The notes under the pieces were generated by a model that was not told the DNA's origin, ran no database searches, and worked only from the letters and a program-made list of their open reading frames with translations. A stretch of 5,685 nt of DNA. Origin: JBBTWV01 sp038062615 (lineage in GTDB: Bacteria > Patescibacteriota > Gracilibacteria > UBA1369 > UM-FILTER-53-11). The stretch covers positions 1-5,685 of the forward strand of contig JBBTWV010000097.1 in assembly GCA_038062615.1 (NCBI GenBank), read 5' to 3'. Numbering within the stretch: the first letter of the stretch is position 1; the number at the start of each line of letters is the position of its first letter. Both the position numbers and the translations under genes were made by a program. Of the stretch, positions 1 through 5,685 are shown piece after piece.

Positions 1-66
1 AACCCGATACACCCCCGCACTGACGTGCGCGGAACTTTCAAGGAGTTATTAGACAATAGACCATGA
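1..66 (+). CDS. C-terminal end of an unidentified protein (partial)
   Basis: Frame 1 is open from the window edge for 21 codons and stops with TGA at 64-66. The peptide ends in TFKELLDNRP and has ordinary composition, while the other two forward frames stop early (TAG at 50-52, TGA at 21-23). It converges on the TfoX-family gene, whose stop lies 24 bases further right. The fragment is too short to assign a family. A run DVRGTFKELL faintly recalls the D-x-RG-x-F-x-E pattern of RmlC-like cupin sugar epimerases, but that pattern is normally not at the extreme C-terminus, so I do not assign a function. It could also be noncoding. Confidence 0.4.
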   Translation, partial: NPIHPRTDVRGTFKELLDNRP

Positions 67-89
67 TTGAATTGGATCGCTGATCAAAA

Positions 90-428
90 CTACCTTTTCT
101 TTTTGGCGGGAAGCGTAGCGGCATACGCCACCGTACGCTCAATCCAGCCATACAGATTCTTGTCAGTTTTGTAACCGTCCGGACCAACATACAGAAACCC
201 CTGCATCGGTCGGCCCGTAAAGTCCGTGGGCCGAGTGCCGGGTTTCTTGAGTAAGGCACCCGACTCGTCCGGATGAACGCGGGCAACCAGGTCGTCCTTC
301 AGCACGCCGCAAAACATTTTGCCGTTCAGCAGGAAACAGATGCCGCCAAACATGGCTTTCTCCGTAACCCCCCGCCGGCCTTTCAGCAGGCGGCGGACCC
401 GTTCAGCTAATATTTCGTCGTACGCCAT
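90..428 (-). CDS. TfoX/Sxy N-terminal domain protein
   Basis: This 112-residue protein is essentially one TfoX N-terminal domain (TfoX_N family). The family signature is clear: EKAMFGG at residues 23-29, then FLLNGKMFCGV (32-42), DDLVARV (45-51), and a PGTRPTDFTGRPMQGFLYV block (63-81) matching the family's PG-RPMDFTGRPM-GFVYV pattern. It closes with a WIERTVAYAATLP helix (95-107) and a basic KKKR tail. In gammaproteobacteria Sxy/TfoX activates competence genes with CRP, but those proteins have an extra C-terminal domain. Stand-alone N-domain proteins like this one are widespread and mostly uncharacterised, so a competence role should not be assumed. It is cytosolic, with no signal peptide. 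The start ATG (428-426) has no Shine-Dalgarno sequence; the space upstream is occupied by copy 1 of the palindromic repeat. It is divergent from the DUF2914 membrane gene. Confidence 0.93.
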   Translation of the reverse strand: MAYDEILAERVRRLLKGRRGVTEKAMFGGICFLLNGKMFCGVLKDDLVARVHPDESGALLKKPGTRPTDFTGRPMQGFLYVGPDGYKTDKNLYGWIERTVAYAATLPAKKKR

Positions 429-450
429 AGGGAACTATCCGCGCGAACAG
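425..450 (-). repeat. Palindromic intergenic repeat, copy 1
   Basis: This is a degenerate copy of the element seen at 1597 and 1926. It reads CCAT, two extra bases (AG), GGAACTAT, then CCGCGCGAAC. The central palindrome is decayed to CGCGCG plus flanks, against ATTCGCGCGAAT in the other copies. The CCAT end contains the reverse complement of the TfoX start codon, so on the minus strand the element runs straight into ATG with no purine-rich ribosome binding site. It fills much of the divergent gap between the TfoX gene and the DUF2914 gene and could carry control signals for either. Sequence similarity to the other copies is direct observation; a regulatory role is inference. Confidence 0.6.
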
Positions 451-496
451 TTTCATGACAAATACGCGAAATTGTGGCATCCTGTCTTTGATACCT

Positions 497-1591
497 ATGA
501 TAAAACATTTTTGGGGCAAAGTGAAAAGCTTTTATGATACCCATGAACGGCATCTTGGCATCGGCCTGATGCTGTTTGGATTTGGCGTGGATAATTTGAC
601 CTTCAATCGCATTGATTTATTGTTGGACAATTTGATTATCGCTTGGTATTTGCTGGTGGCGCTGGCCTGCATCATCGTCATCAATCTGCATGGCAACGGC
701 CGGTTGCGCCACCCGCTCTTGCAGAAGATTAGCCCCTGGGCGCCCATTCCGATGCAAATTGTGTTTGGCGGCCTGTTTAGCGCGTTTACCGTCATTTACT
801 GGCGAAGCTCTTCGATTTTGACCCGCTGGCCTTTTTTGGCGATTCTCGTGCTGCTTTTGGTCGGGAATGAATTTGCCAAATCCCGCTATGCGAAATTCAC
901 GTTTCACGTGACTGTTTTTTATACGGCTGTTTTTTTCTACGCCATTTTGATCGTTCCGGTCATGGTAAAACAAATGGGGCCTTTCATATTCGTGGTCAGC
1001 GGACTGGTGAGTCTTCTGGCCATCGCCTTCGTTTTGCTCCTCTTAAAAATATTGACCCCGGACCGCTGGGTGAAAAGTAAACGGCATATCGCCGTCTCGA
1101 TCACCGGCACTTTTGCCGCATTTAATGTTTTGTATTTTACGAATATTATTCCACCAGTGCCCCTCGCCTTAAAAACTATCGGCGTGTACCACGATTTGCA
1201 AACCAAAAATACTGCCTACGACGCGAATGTCGAGCCGCCGCCGTGGTACCAATTTTATTTCGACACCAGTCGGACGTTCCATCGGTACAATAATGAGCGG
1301 GTGTATGTTTTCAGCGCGGTGTTTGCGCCCACCAATTTGGCAAACCTTATCTATCACCGTTGGTCCCGATACCATGAGACGACGAAACAATGGACAACGG
1401 TGAATATGCTTTCCTACCCCATAATCGGCGGCCGGGACGGCGGCTACCGCGGATTTTCCTATAAACAAAATATCGGGCCCGGATTGTGGCGCGTTGACGT
1501 TCTGACCAGACGCAATCAACTGGTCGGCAGAATCAAATTCGCAATCGTTGAATCGCCAACCGTTCCGGTCGTGAAGGCCGTAAAGTTATAA
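497..1591 (+). CDS. Integral membrane protein with C-terminal DUF2914 domain
   Basis: From the ATG at 497 this is 364 residues. An in-frame ATG at 455 would add 14 residues. Neither start has a Shine-Dalgarno sequence. I prefer 497 because the leader MIKHFWGKVKSFYD running into ERHLGIGLMLFGFGVDNLTF resembles how related membrane proteins begin. About seven hydrophobic segments lie near residues 20-36, 41-64, 82-102, 110-125, 133-157, 161-186 and 197-217. After a short linker, the C-terminal 100 residues look like DUF2914: VYVFSAVF (269-276), IYHRWSRY (285-292), GGRDGGYRGFSYKQ (311-324), PGLWRVDVLTRRNQLVGRIKF (328-348). These match the domain's HRW, GYR-S-K and PG-WRV-V-T---GR motifs. The soluble domain should face away from the membrane, perhaps on the outer face; its function is not known. 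No obvious promoter was identified. Confidence 0.9.
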   Translation: MIKHFWGKVKSFYDTHERHLGIGLMLFGFGVDNLTFNRIDLLLDNLIIAWYLLVALACIIVINLHGNGRLRHPLLQKISPWAPIPMQIVFGGLFSAFTVIYWRSSSILTRWPFLAILVLLLVGNEFAKSRYAKFTFHVTVFYTAVFFYAILIVPVMVKQMGPFIFVVSGLVSLLAIAFVLLLLKILTPDRWVKSKRHIAVSITGTFAAFNVLYFTNIIPPVPLALKTIGVYHDLQTKNTAYDANVEPPPWYQFYFDTSRTFHRYNNERVYVFSAVFAPTNLANLIYHRWSRYHETTKQWTTVNMLSYPIIGGRDGGYRGFSYKQNIGPGLWRVDVLTRRNQLVGRIKFAIVESPTVPVVKAVKL

Positions 1592-1596
1592 AACCC

Positions 1597-1628
1597 CCAT
1601 GGAACTATTCGCGCGAATTAGACCATGG
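1597..1628 (-). repeat. Palindromic intergenic repeat, copy 2
   Basis: This is the fullest copy. CCATGG at 1597-1602 and CCATGG at 1623-1628 bracket an AT-flanked core ATTCGCGCGAAT (1607-1618), a perfect 12-base palindrome. CTA (1605-1607) and TAG (1619-1621) extend the symmetry with a one-base offset. Bases 1597-1621 match copy 3 (1926-1950) at 24 of 25 positions in the same orientation, so the two copies are direct repeats flanking the sigma-like gene. It sits between the converging DUF2914 and sigma-like genes. Read leftward, the hairpin is followed by GGGGTTTTAT, so it may help to end transcription of the leftward operon. The T tract is short, so that is a weak inference. Confidence 0.75.
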
Positions 1629-1656
1629 ACTATTTCACATATCACAATGCCGAGTG

Positions 1657-1929
1657 TCAGCTTGCCCTCCCGCTTGTCCCCTTTTGCCTTGAGGAATAGG
1701 CAACGATGTAATCGTCAATTTCCTGTTGAGAAAGGTTCTTGTTTAGCTTTCTCCTAATTCTTTCACCAATCTGCCGTACGCGCTCTCGCGTAACACCGAT
1801 GACCACGCCGACTTCCTGAAGTGTCTTGCCCTCAAGTCGTAGACTTAGGATCTTCTGTTCGCGGGGGGTTAGGAAATCGCCGCGTGCAATCCTTTGTAGT
1901 ATTTCGTTTGGGTTGGACACGTGGGCCAT
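1657..1929 (-). CDS. Stand-alone sigma-70 region 4-like HTH protein
   Basis: This 90-residue protein consists almost wholly of a sigma-70 region 4 helix-turn-helix at residues 19-63. FLTPREQKILSLRLEGKTL is followed by QEVGVVIGVTRERVRQIGER, close to the canonical LT-RE--VL-LR---TLEEVG--FGVTRERIRQIE pattern in which the VTRERVRQ helix contacts the -35 element. One change is a G where sigma factors usually have E (RQIG instead of RQIE). Regions 1 to 3 are absent, so it cannot replace a full sigma factor. It is more likely a DNA-binding transcriptional regulator or a sigma-like accessory. The C-terminal 27 residues are polar and unassigned. The start ATG (1929-1927) sits inside repeat copy 3, with no Shine-Dalgarno sequence, 17 bases after the stop of the 1002-residue gene. 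It is probably the last gene of that leftward operon and could control it. Confidence 0.88.
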   Translation of the reverse strand: MAHVSNPNEILQRIARGDFLTPREQKILSLRLEGKTLQEVGVVIGVTRERVRQIGERIRRKLNKNLSQQEIDDYIVAYSSRQKGTSGRAS

Positions 1930-1950
1930 GGTACTATTCGCGCGAATTAG
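1926..1950 (-). repeat. Palindromic intergenic repeat, copy 3
   Basis: CCATGGTACT leads into the perfect palindrome ATTCGCGCGAAT (1936-1947) and then TAG. It differs from copy 2 at one base (T for A at 1932). It occupies the whole 17-base gap between two leftward genes. One edge overlaps the TAA stop of the 1002-residue gene (1949-1947) and the other supplies the ATG of the sigma-like gene (1929-1927). The palindrome centre is 12 to 13 bases from the start codon, so it lies where a ribosome binding site would normally be. It might be an operator, an RNA hairpin controlling translation, or a repeat inserted exactly between genes. Confidence 0.75.
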
Positions 1951-4900
1951 GGGTTAGAATTAATTACTTCCTTCAGCTCCCAAAATTGTCCATTACCTAT
2001 TGGCAATAAGCCATTAATCAGCGCATAGGTGCCAGCCCGAGTAGACAGATTTTCGTAGAGTATTTTGAACACCTTTAGCAGATCGGTATCCACCCTGATA
2101 TAACCTCGCGCCTCCTTGAGAATTGAACCGTCAATCAGATGGCAACGCAAAGCGCTAAGGGTCTTGTCTGGTGCTGCCTTTGCCAATATCGGCAGCGACT
2201 CCATAAATCCAAATTCCCAATCAATATCACCGCCAGTTTTCTTGAGTGTTCTATCAATATGGTCCGCAAGCCAGGCCGGGTCAAACTGCAGGTACTTCGC
2301 CTGCATCCAAGATCCAAATTTTTGAAGCGCAATTTTATCATTGCAATTCGTGAGCGCCCAATCCCAAAAAAATTTGAGCTTGTCGACGCTAACCTCTGGA
2401 TGCTCTTTAAGCCATTCCTCCGGCCGGTCTCGGGAGATAACATGCCGACCAATAAACGAAATGAACGCACCGTGCCGCTTTGTATTTGGCGTATTCCAAA
2501 ATAACTTATACAAAGTAGAATCTAGGTTAAAATCAGCGAAGTGGATATAGGCAAGCGCAAGATGTGTTGCGAGCGCCTCGTCTAGGTCTCCGTGGTACTT
2601 GCGCTTTGTGTATTGGTTGGGATCAAACGCAATCGCTCGCGCGTATTCACCCTGGAGATCATCAAAAAGTTCCTTATAGAGACTTGCGGTTAGGTATCCT
2701 TCCCATGCTGCAAAGTAAAGATCAATTTTAGCAGATTCTTTTACAAATACTTCGGACAAGCGTTGTACCATCCACGCCTTATCGCGATAGTAAAAAAAGG
2801 GTACGTAGTGACCAAACATAAACATGATGGCACCCGTGTTCTCCCGCCTAAGGGCACCCTCATACGCCTCTCGTACATCCAGAGATAGTTTGGACGGCGC
2901 CTCCTTTGGGAATTTTTTACTGTCCTGTTGTACAAACTGCAGAAACGCCTGGAACGTGCGGCCGCGGACAGAATTAATGGCAATCGTAAACGGGTCGCTC
3001 ACCTGATATTCTTCGCCAGGCGGTTTTTCTTTAATTTTTGCTGTCTCAATTTTTTCGTCTTCGGGGGGAGGATCTGGGGACAGGAGTAGGTAGCTAATAA
3101 TGGTAAAAATATCGTTACGGTGAGTACTGAAATCAATAATCGCCTTACCGCCTTCATCGCGTAAAAGTTCCTGAATAACATCGGCTAGATTCATGTGGAC
3201 ACCAGTCCACCCAACAAGCCACGTGTCAAACTGCTCGCGTTCGCGCGTTTTATGATCGAATGGCTTCACTTTGCCTGATTCCGTGATTGCCTTCCCAAAC
3301 GACACGAGCGGGCTCCAATCAATGCCCGTCGCTTTCTTATAGTCGGCTTTTACTGCTTCCTGAATACCCCGCAGGAACGAGTACGTATAGTGGGCGTCTA
3401 GGCCATCTCTGTCAAAAAACAGCGTTGCGTTGTTTGCATAATCTTGCAAGCGCTCTTTGATGTCATTTTGGAGTCTACCGGCAACTCCTTCGGCATTGAT
3501 TGGCCGGTGAAAATCCTGTTTTTTATCCATCTTCTGAAGTGCCTCCGGAGTCCACTCCGTCTTGAGTATTTTGACGATTTCGGGCACTGGCTTTTCCCAC
3601 TCATTTTCACTAGCTGGCGGCGTCCGCGGCTCCACGATTCCGAAGCCACCGCTGACGATAGTCGGTTGAGGAATATGGTTAGGATTGAGATCCCTGCCAA
3701 ATATCGCTTTGGCACGAGCCTTCTCGTCCAGGGTAAGGTGACCAAAAATCGTCGAAAGAATATCGTAGCCAGGGAGATGGAATCTCTTATTGCCACCAAG
3801 GAAATCGAGAATGCGGTTTACATATTCTCGTTTTTCAGCATCCGGGAGTGTGCCAAAACCGATTTTTAGCGCACATTTGTACTCTGCACCACCAGCTATG
3901 GGCCGCGGATGATTTTCTGACTCAAATATTCTAAAAAATGCATCCCTAAGTTCTTTCTTAAATACCTCGGGGCATTGGCACCACACGAAGAGACGGAAAC
4001 GCCACATCGTGCGGGAATCCGGCAGCGGCACAATGTATGCTTCATACAAGCGCCGCACCACGTCCGGCTTATCACGGGAAACGCCTATCACCTTGCTTAC
4101 AAGGATTTTGGCGGCCGCCGCCAGATCACGTACGTCGTCTCGATGGGAAAGATGCCGCTCGTGTTCAAGTGTGAGCGTAAAAAAATCCACACCATACAGA
4201 CTGAACATGTCGCCGTACGGAAATATATCATCTTCTTTCTGACTGCCCAAAAGTACGACGGCACCCAATGTTTTCAGGACGAGCGCGAGTGCCGCTTCCG
4301 TATTGGCGGCATCTACTTCGACCAGCCTCTCAAATACTTCAGAGCGATGTACGTCATTGAAGTAGAACGGACTCTCACTCATCTGCTCCCGACGCGTTTT
4401 ATCGACGTCCTCCTTTGGACGAATTGTAAGTACCACCTCAGCGAGAGTAATGATGCTCCCATAATCTTTCGCTGCCGAAAGAGTGTCGAACATCTGCTTG
4501 TACTCAAAACCCCATCTGTTGAAGGGTCCCATGAGCCGAATCCATTGTTCGCCACGAATTTTTCCGACCTCACGCGCCAGTTGCGCCGCAGGCAGCTTGC
4601 TGCTAATCCATAGAAAGCGGTCTATCACTTCCGGATTGAATGTGTTCGGAGATATGGAAACGTCAAGCATAAAATCAACAACCCGTGCAGAATTCTTCTC
4701 CGCCACTCTCGAGAGGTAATCAAGTTCCGGTGTTCTGTACGAGTACCTTGTCGGATCCTCGGATTTTTGTTTAATCACGTCAAGAAAACCTTTGCTCCAC
4801 AGCCAGTCGAGCCAGAACTCATCCGCGCGTGCGAAGAAGTAGCGCCGCGCATCATCGTTGGTATTCACAACCTCGCGTATATCTATAACTGAAGCCGCTG

Positions 4901-4955
4901 TAGCACCGGCTTGAATCAGCTCATCTATTTTTTTGTGTAGTTCAATTTGATTCAT
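1947..4955 (-). CDS. Large helical protein of unknown function, possible defence sensor
   Basis: The protein is 1002 residues, very rich in predicted alpha helix and aromatic residues, with no signal peptide or membrane span. I do not recognise a named family. Two Pro-rich linkers (about 420-455 and 622-652) split it into three helical blocks. The N-terminal WLDWLWSKGFLDV (48-60) and YRTPELDYLSRVAEK (73-87) recall the start of helical arrays found behind NTPases in STAND-type defence proteins. The C-terminal block, with INSVRGRTFQAFLQF (about 657-671), FGHYVPFFYYRDKAW (about 712-726) and FAAWEGYL (about 747-754), recalls the helical C-terminal region of DUF4020/Avs-like proteins. These resemblances are from memory and weak. 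I see no Walker A, nuclease, protease or TIR/SIR2 signature, so an enzymatic role is unsupported. The ATG lies 6 bases after the preceding stop, with only a weak GAG upstream, which suggests translational coupling. A scaffold or ligand-sensing subunit is the best guess. Confidence 0.85.
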   Translation of the reverse strand: MNQIELHKKIDELIQAGATAASVIDIREVVNTNDDARRYFFARADEFWLDWLWSKGFLDVIKQKSEDPTRYSYRTPELDYLSRVAEKNSARVVDFMLDVSISPNTFNPEVIDRFLWISSKLPAAQLAREVGKIRGEQWIRLMGPFNRWGFEYKQMFDTLSAAKDYGSIITLAEVVLTIRPKEDVDKTRREQMSESPFYFNDVHRSEVFERLVEVDAANTEAALALVLKTLGAVVLLGSQKEDDIFPYGDMFSLYGVDFFTLTLEHERHLSHRDDVRDLAAAAKILVSKVIGVSRDKPDVVRRLYEAYIVPLPDSRTMWRFRLFVWCQCPEVFKKELRDAFFRIFESENHPRPIAGGAEYKCALKIGFGTLPDAEKREYVNRILDFLGGNKRFHLPGYDILSTIFGHLTLDEKARAKAIFGRDLNPNHIPQPTIVSGGFGIVEPRTPPASENEWEKPVPEIVKILKTEWTPEALQKMDKKQDFHRPINAEGVAGRLQNDIKERLQDYANNATLFFDRDGLDAHYTYSFLRGIQEAVKADYKKATGIDWSPLVSFGKAITESGKVKPFDHKTREREQFDTWLVGWTGVHMNLADVIQELLRDEGGKAIIDFSTHRNDIFTIISYLLLSPDPPPEDEKIETAKIKEKPPGEEYQVSDPFTIAINSVRGRTFQAFLQFVQQDSKKFPKEAPSKLSLDVREAYEGALRRENTGAIMFMFGHYVPFFYYRDKAWMVQRLSEVFVKESAKIDLYFAAWEGYLTASLYKELFDDLQGEYARAIAFDPNQYTKRKYHGDLDEALATHLALAYIHFADFNLDSTLYKLFWNTPNTKRHGAFISFIGRHVISRDRPEEWLKEHPEVSVDKLKFFWDWALTNCNDKIALQKFGSWMQAKYLQFDPAWLADHIDRTLKKTGGDIDWEFGFMESLPILAKAAPDKTLSALRCHLIDGSILKEARGYIRVDTDLLKVFKILYENLSTRAGTYALINGLLPIGNGQFWELKEVINSNP

Positions 4956-4961
4956 ACGCGA

Positions 4962-5500
4962 TTATCTCGAATTGAACGTGAAAAACTTGTACAGCGCCAA
5001 AACAAAATTCGTACAGATCTTGTCAAAATCCTTGATATTAATTGTTGCTAGAACGGGATTTCCAAGTAGAGCTTTTGCCTGGTCCACCGCAATGTCTCTC
5101 ATGTGATGGAAATCATTAAGAAACTTGCGGTGATCGGATATTGATTTATATNNNNNNNNNNCTGAAATGCGGCATCAGAGTCCTCTCTCTTTGGCACTGT
5201 TTTGAGAAAACGCTGAAAATCCCTCCCGAAATCGCTATCTGCCAGCTCCCGCAAGTCTCCCGCGCAGTGCTCTTTCCAGAGTTCGTCTCTGCTTTTTATT
5301 TCTTCGCTCGCGAAGATGTTCTGTGTATTATTAATAATAAAACGTGCCGGCTTCGTCTTTCTAAATCCCCCCATCACCCAAACCAAGTTAATGTTTACGT
5401 CAATTACTTTGATAACGGACTCAGGAATGATGGTAAAAGAGTATTCGGACCCTTCCGTTGAAAAACCCTTACCCGCCAATATAGGGTCATCGTTGTTCAT
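4962..5500 (-). CDS. Unknown ~180-residue protein interrupted by assembly gap
   Basis: The first 113 codons (5500-5162) run from MNNDDPILAGKG to DSDAAFQ, then hit ten Ns. Continuing in the same frame gives an early stop at 5101-5099, but the frame shifted by one base after the gap is open to a TAA at 4964-4962. It encodes a natural-looking helical tail beginning YKSISDHRKFLNDFHHMRD and ending YKFFTFNSR. The whole gene then ends 6 bases before the 1002-residue gene. The true gap length should therefore leave remainder 2 on division by 3 and the N run is a placeholder. The N-terminal part looks like beta strands (EYSFTIIPES, NINLVWVMGGF, ARFIINN) and the rest helical. I recognise no family. Its position between a methyltransferase-like gene and the helical giant suggests an accessory subunit. 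Confidence 0.72.
5152..5161. other. Assembly gap (10 Ns)
   Basis: Ten ambiguous bases lie inside the 180-residue gene. Because the reading frames on the two sides match only if the real gap is 2 modulo 3, the ten Ns are not the true length. Any apparent gene end at 5099 is an artefact of this gap. Confidence 0.97.
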
Positions 5501-5503
5501 ATT

Positions 5504-5685
5504 TTAGATCTCCACCACCTTCATCACTTCGTCGCCGTAGTGGTTGATAACCTTGACGGCGATCCGGCCGCTCGCGGGGCGCGAGTGCGGCGTTTTGGGG
5601 TCCCAGCAATACTGGCCCTTCTCCGAAACCCCGGGCGGGGGGACGTCCGGGGCGTCCGTCACCAGCGGAATCTCCTATGTCGTGG
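5504..5685 (-). CDS. C-terminal end of probable DNA methyltransferase-like protein (partial)
   Basis: The minus strand reads a 57-codon stretch ending at TAA 5506-5504. The tail GRIAVKVINHYGDEVMKVV resembles the short beta-rich C-terminal end (AVKV-----G-E--KV) of adenine-specific DNA methyltransferases of the type III Mod kind, preceded by a plausible YCWDPKTPHSRP segment. No catalytic motif (NPPY/DPPY or FxGxG) falls inside the window, so the assignment rests on a tail resemblance and is tentative. The frame has a TAG at 5677-5675, only two codons from the window edge, which would interrupt the gene: a sequencing error, a nonsense mutation or a true upstream stop. An alternative is a short separate ORF starting at GTG 5662, which has AGGAG nine bases upstream. 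GC content here is about 66%, far above the next gene. The stop is 3 bases before the 180-residue gene. Confidence 0.45.
5510..5516 (-). promoter_or_regulatory. Ribosome binding site for the 180-residue gene
   Basis: On the minus strand GGTGGAG lies inside the last codons of the preceding gene, with GGAG nine bases before the ATG at 5500. It is the clearest Shine-Dalgarno sequence serving a gene in the window and supports this start. The other leftward starts (1929, 428) show none. Confidence 0.6.

Noticed and set aside
31..65. Possible fourth, decayed copy of the repeat: GGAACT (31-36), TTAGAC (49-54) and TAGACCATG (57-65)
   Set aside because: The pieces resemble the arms of copy 2 but the CGCGCG core is missing and the stretch is explained as the coding end of the left-edge ORF.
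63..83. ATG at 63 with AAGGAG upstream, opening a six-codon frame
   Set aside because: The spacing from AAGGAG to ATG is 17 bases, too long, and the frame stops after six codons; the AAGGAG is part of codons of the left-edge ORF.
1625..1699. A 24-residue ORF starting in the CCATGG of repeat copy 2, plus strand
   Set aside because: It overlaps the 3' end of the sigma-like gene, lacks a Shine-Dalgarno sequence and has no recognisable feature; I cannot separate it from chance.
3235..3250. CGCG-rich strings such as TTCGCGCG inside the 1002-residue gene (also near 2635 and 4825)
   Set aside because: Only the central 6 to 8 bases match the repeat, the flanks do not, and they sit in coding sequence.
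3975..4613. A 212-codon open frame on the plus strand
   Set aside because: It lies entirely inside the 1002-residue gene on the other strand, has no ribosome binding site and has a Cys/His/Arg-rich composition typical of an antisense shadow.

Overview
The window carries seven gene remnants or genes. The DNA is compact, with intergenic gaps of 3 to 68 bases and no tRNA, rRNA, CRISPR array or insertion sequence that I can see. A membrane protein with a DUF2914 tail, a very small protein consisting of little more than sigma-70 region 4, and genes lacking Shine-Dalgarno sequences would all fit a small-genome uncultivated bacterium such as the Patescibacteria (CPR). That placement is inference only; no taxonomic marker gene is present. 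The ten Ns at 5152-5161 show a draft scaffold.

Left part (1-1591): the last codons of a rightward ORF of unknown function (1-66), a leftward TfoX N-terminal-domain protein (90-428), and a rightward seven-helix membrane protein with a C-terminal DUF2914 domain (start 497 or 455, stop 1591). TfoX and the membrane protein are divergent.

Middle and right part (1592-5685): everything reads leftward and is tightly packed. In reading order these are the C-terminal end of a GC-rich protein that resembles a DNA methyltransferase tail (5504-5685, with an in-frame TAG near the edge), a protein of about 180 residues broken by the N gap (4962-5500), a 1002-residue helical protein with no recognisable catalytic motif (1947-4955), and the sigma region 4-like DNA-binding protein (1657-1929). 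The gaps are 3, 6 and 17 bases, so co-transcription is likely. Parts of the 1002-residue protein recall the helical sensor regions of STAND-type and DUF4020-type anti-phage proteins, but it has no P-loop and no effector domain. If the methyltransferase reading is right, this could be the distal end of an undescribed modification-linked defence operon.

The most unusual structure is a short element with the core palindrome ATTCGCGCGAAT. It occurs three times, each time exactly at a gene boundary. Two copies match at 24 of 25 positions and lie as direct repeats on either side of the sigma-like gene. In two copies the end of the element supplies the ATG start codon of the adjacent leftward gene, in the place where a ribosome binding site would be expected. 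A second striking feature is the drop in GC content from about 66% to about 40% at the junction between the methyltransferase-like end and the 180-residue gene.
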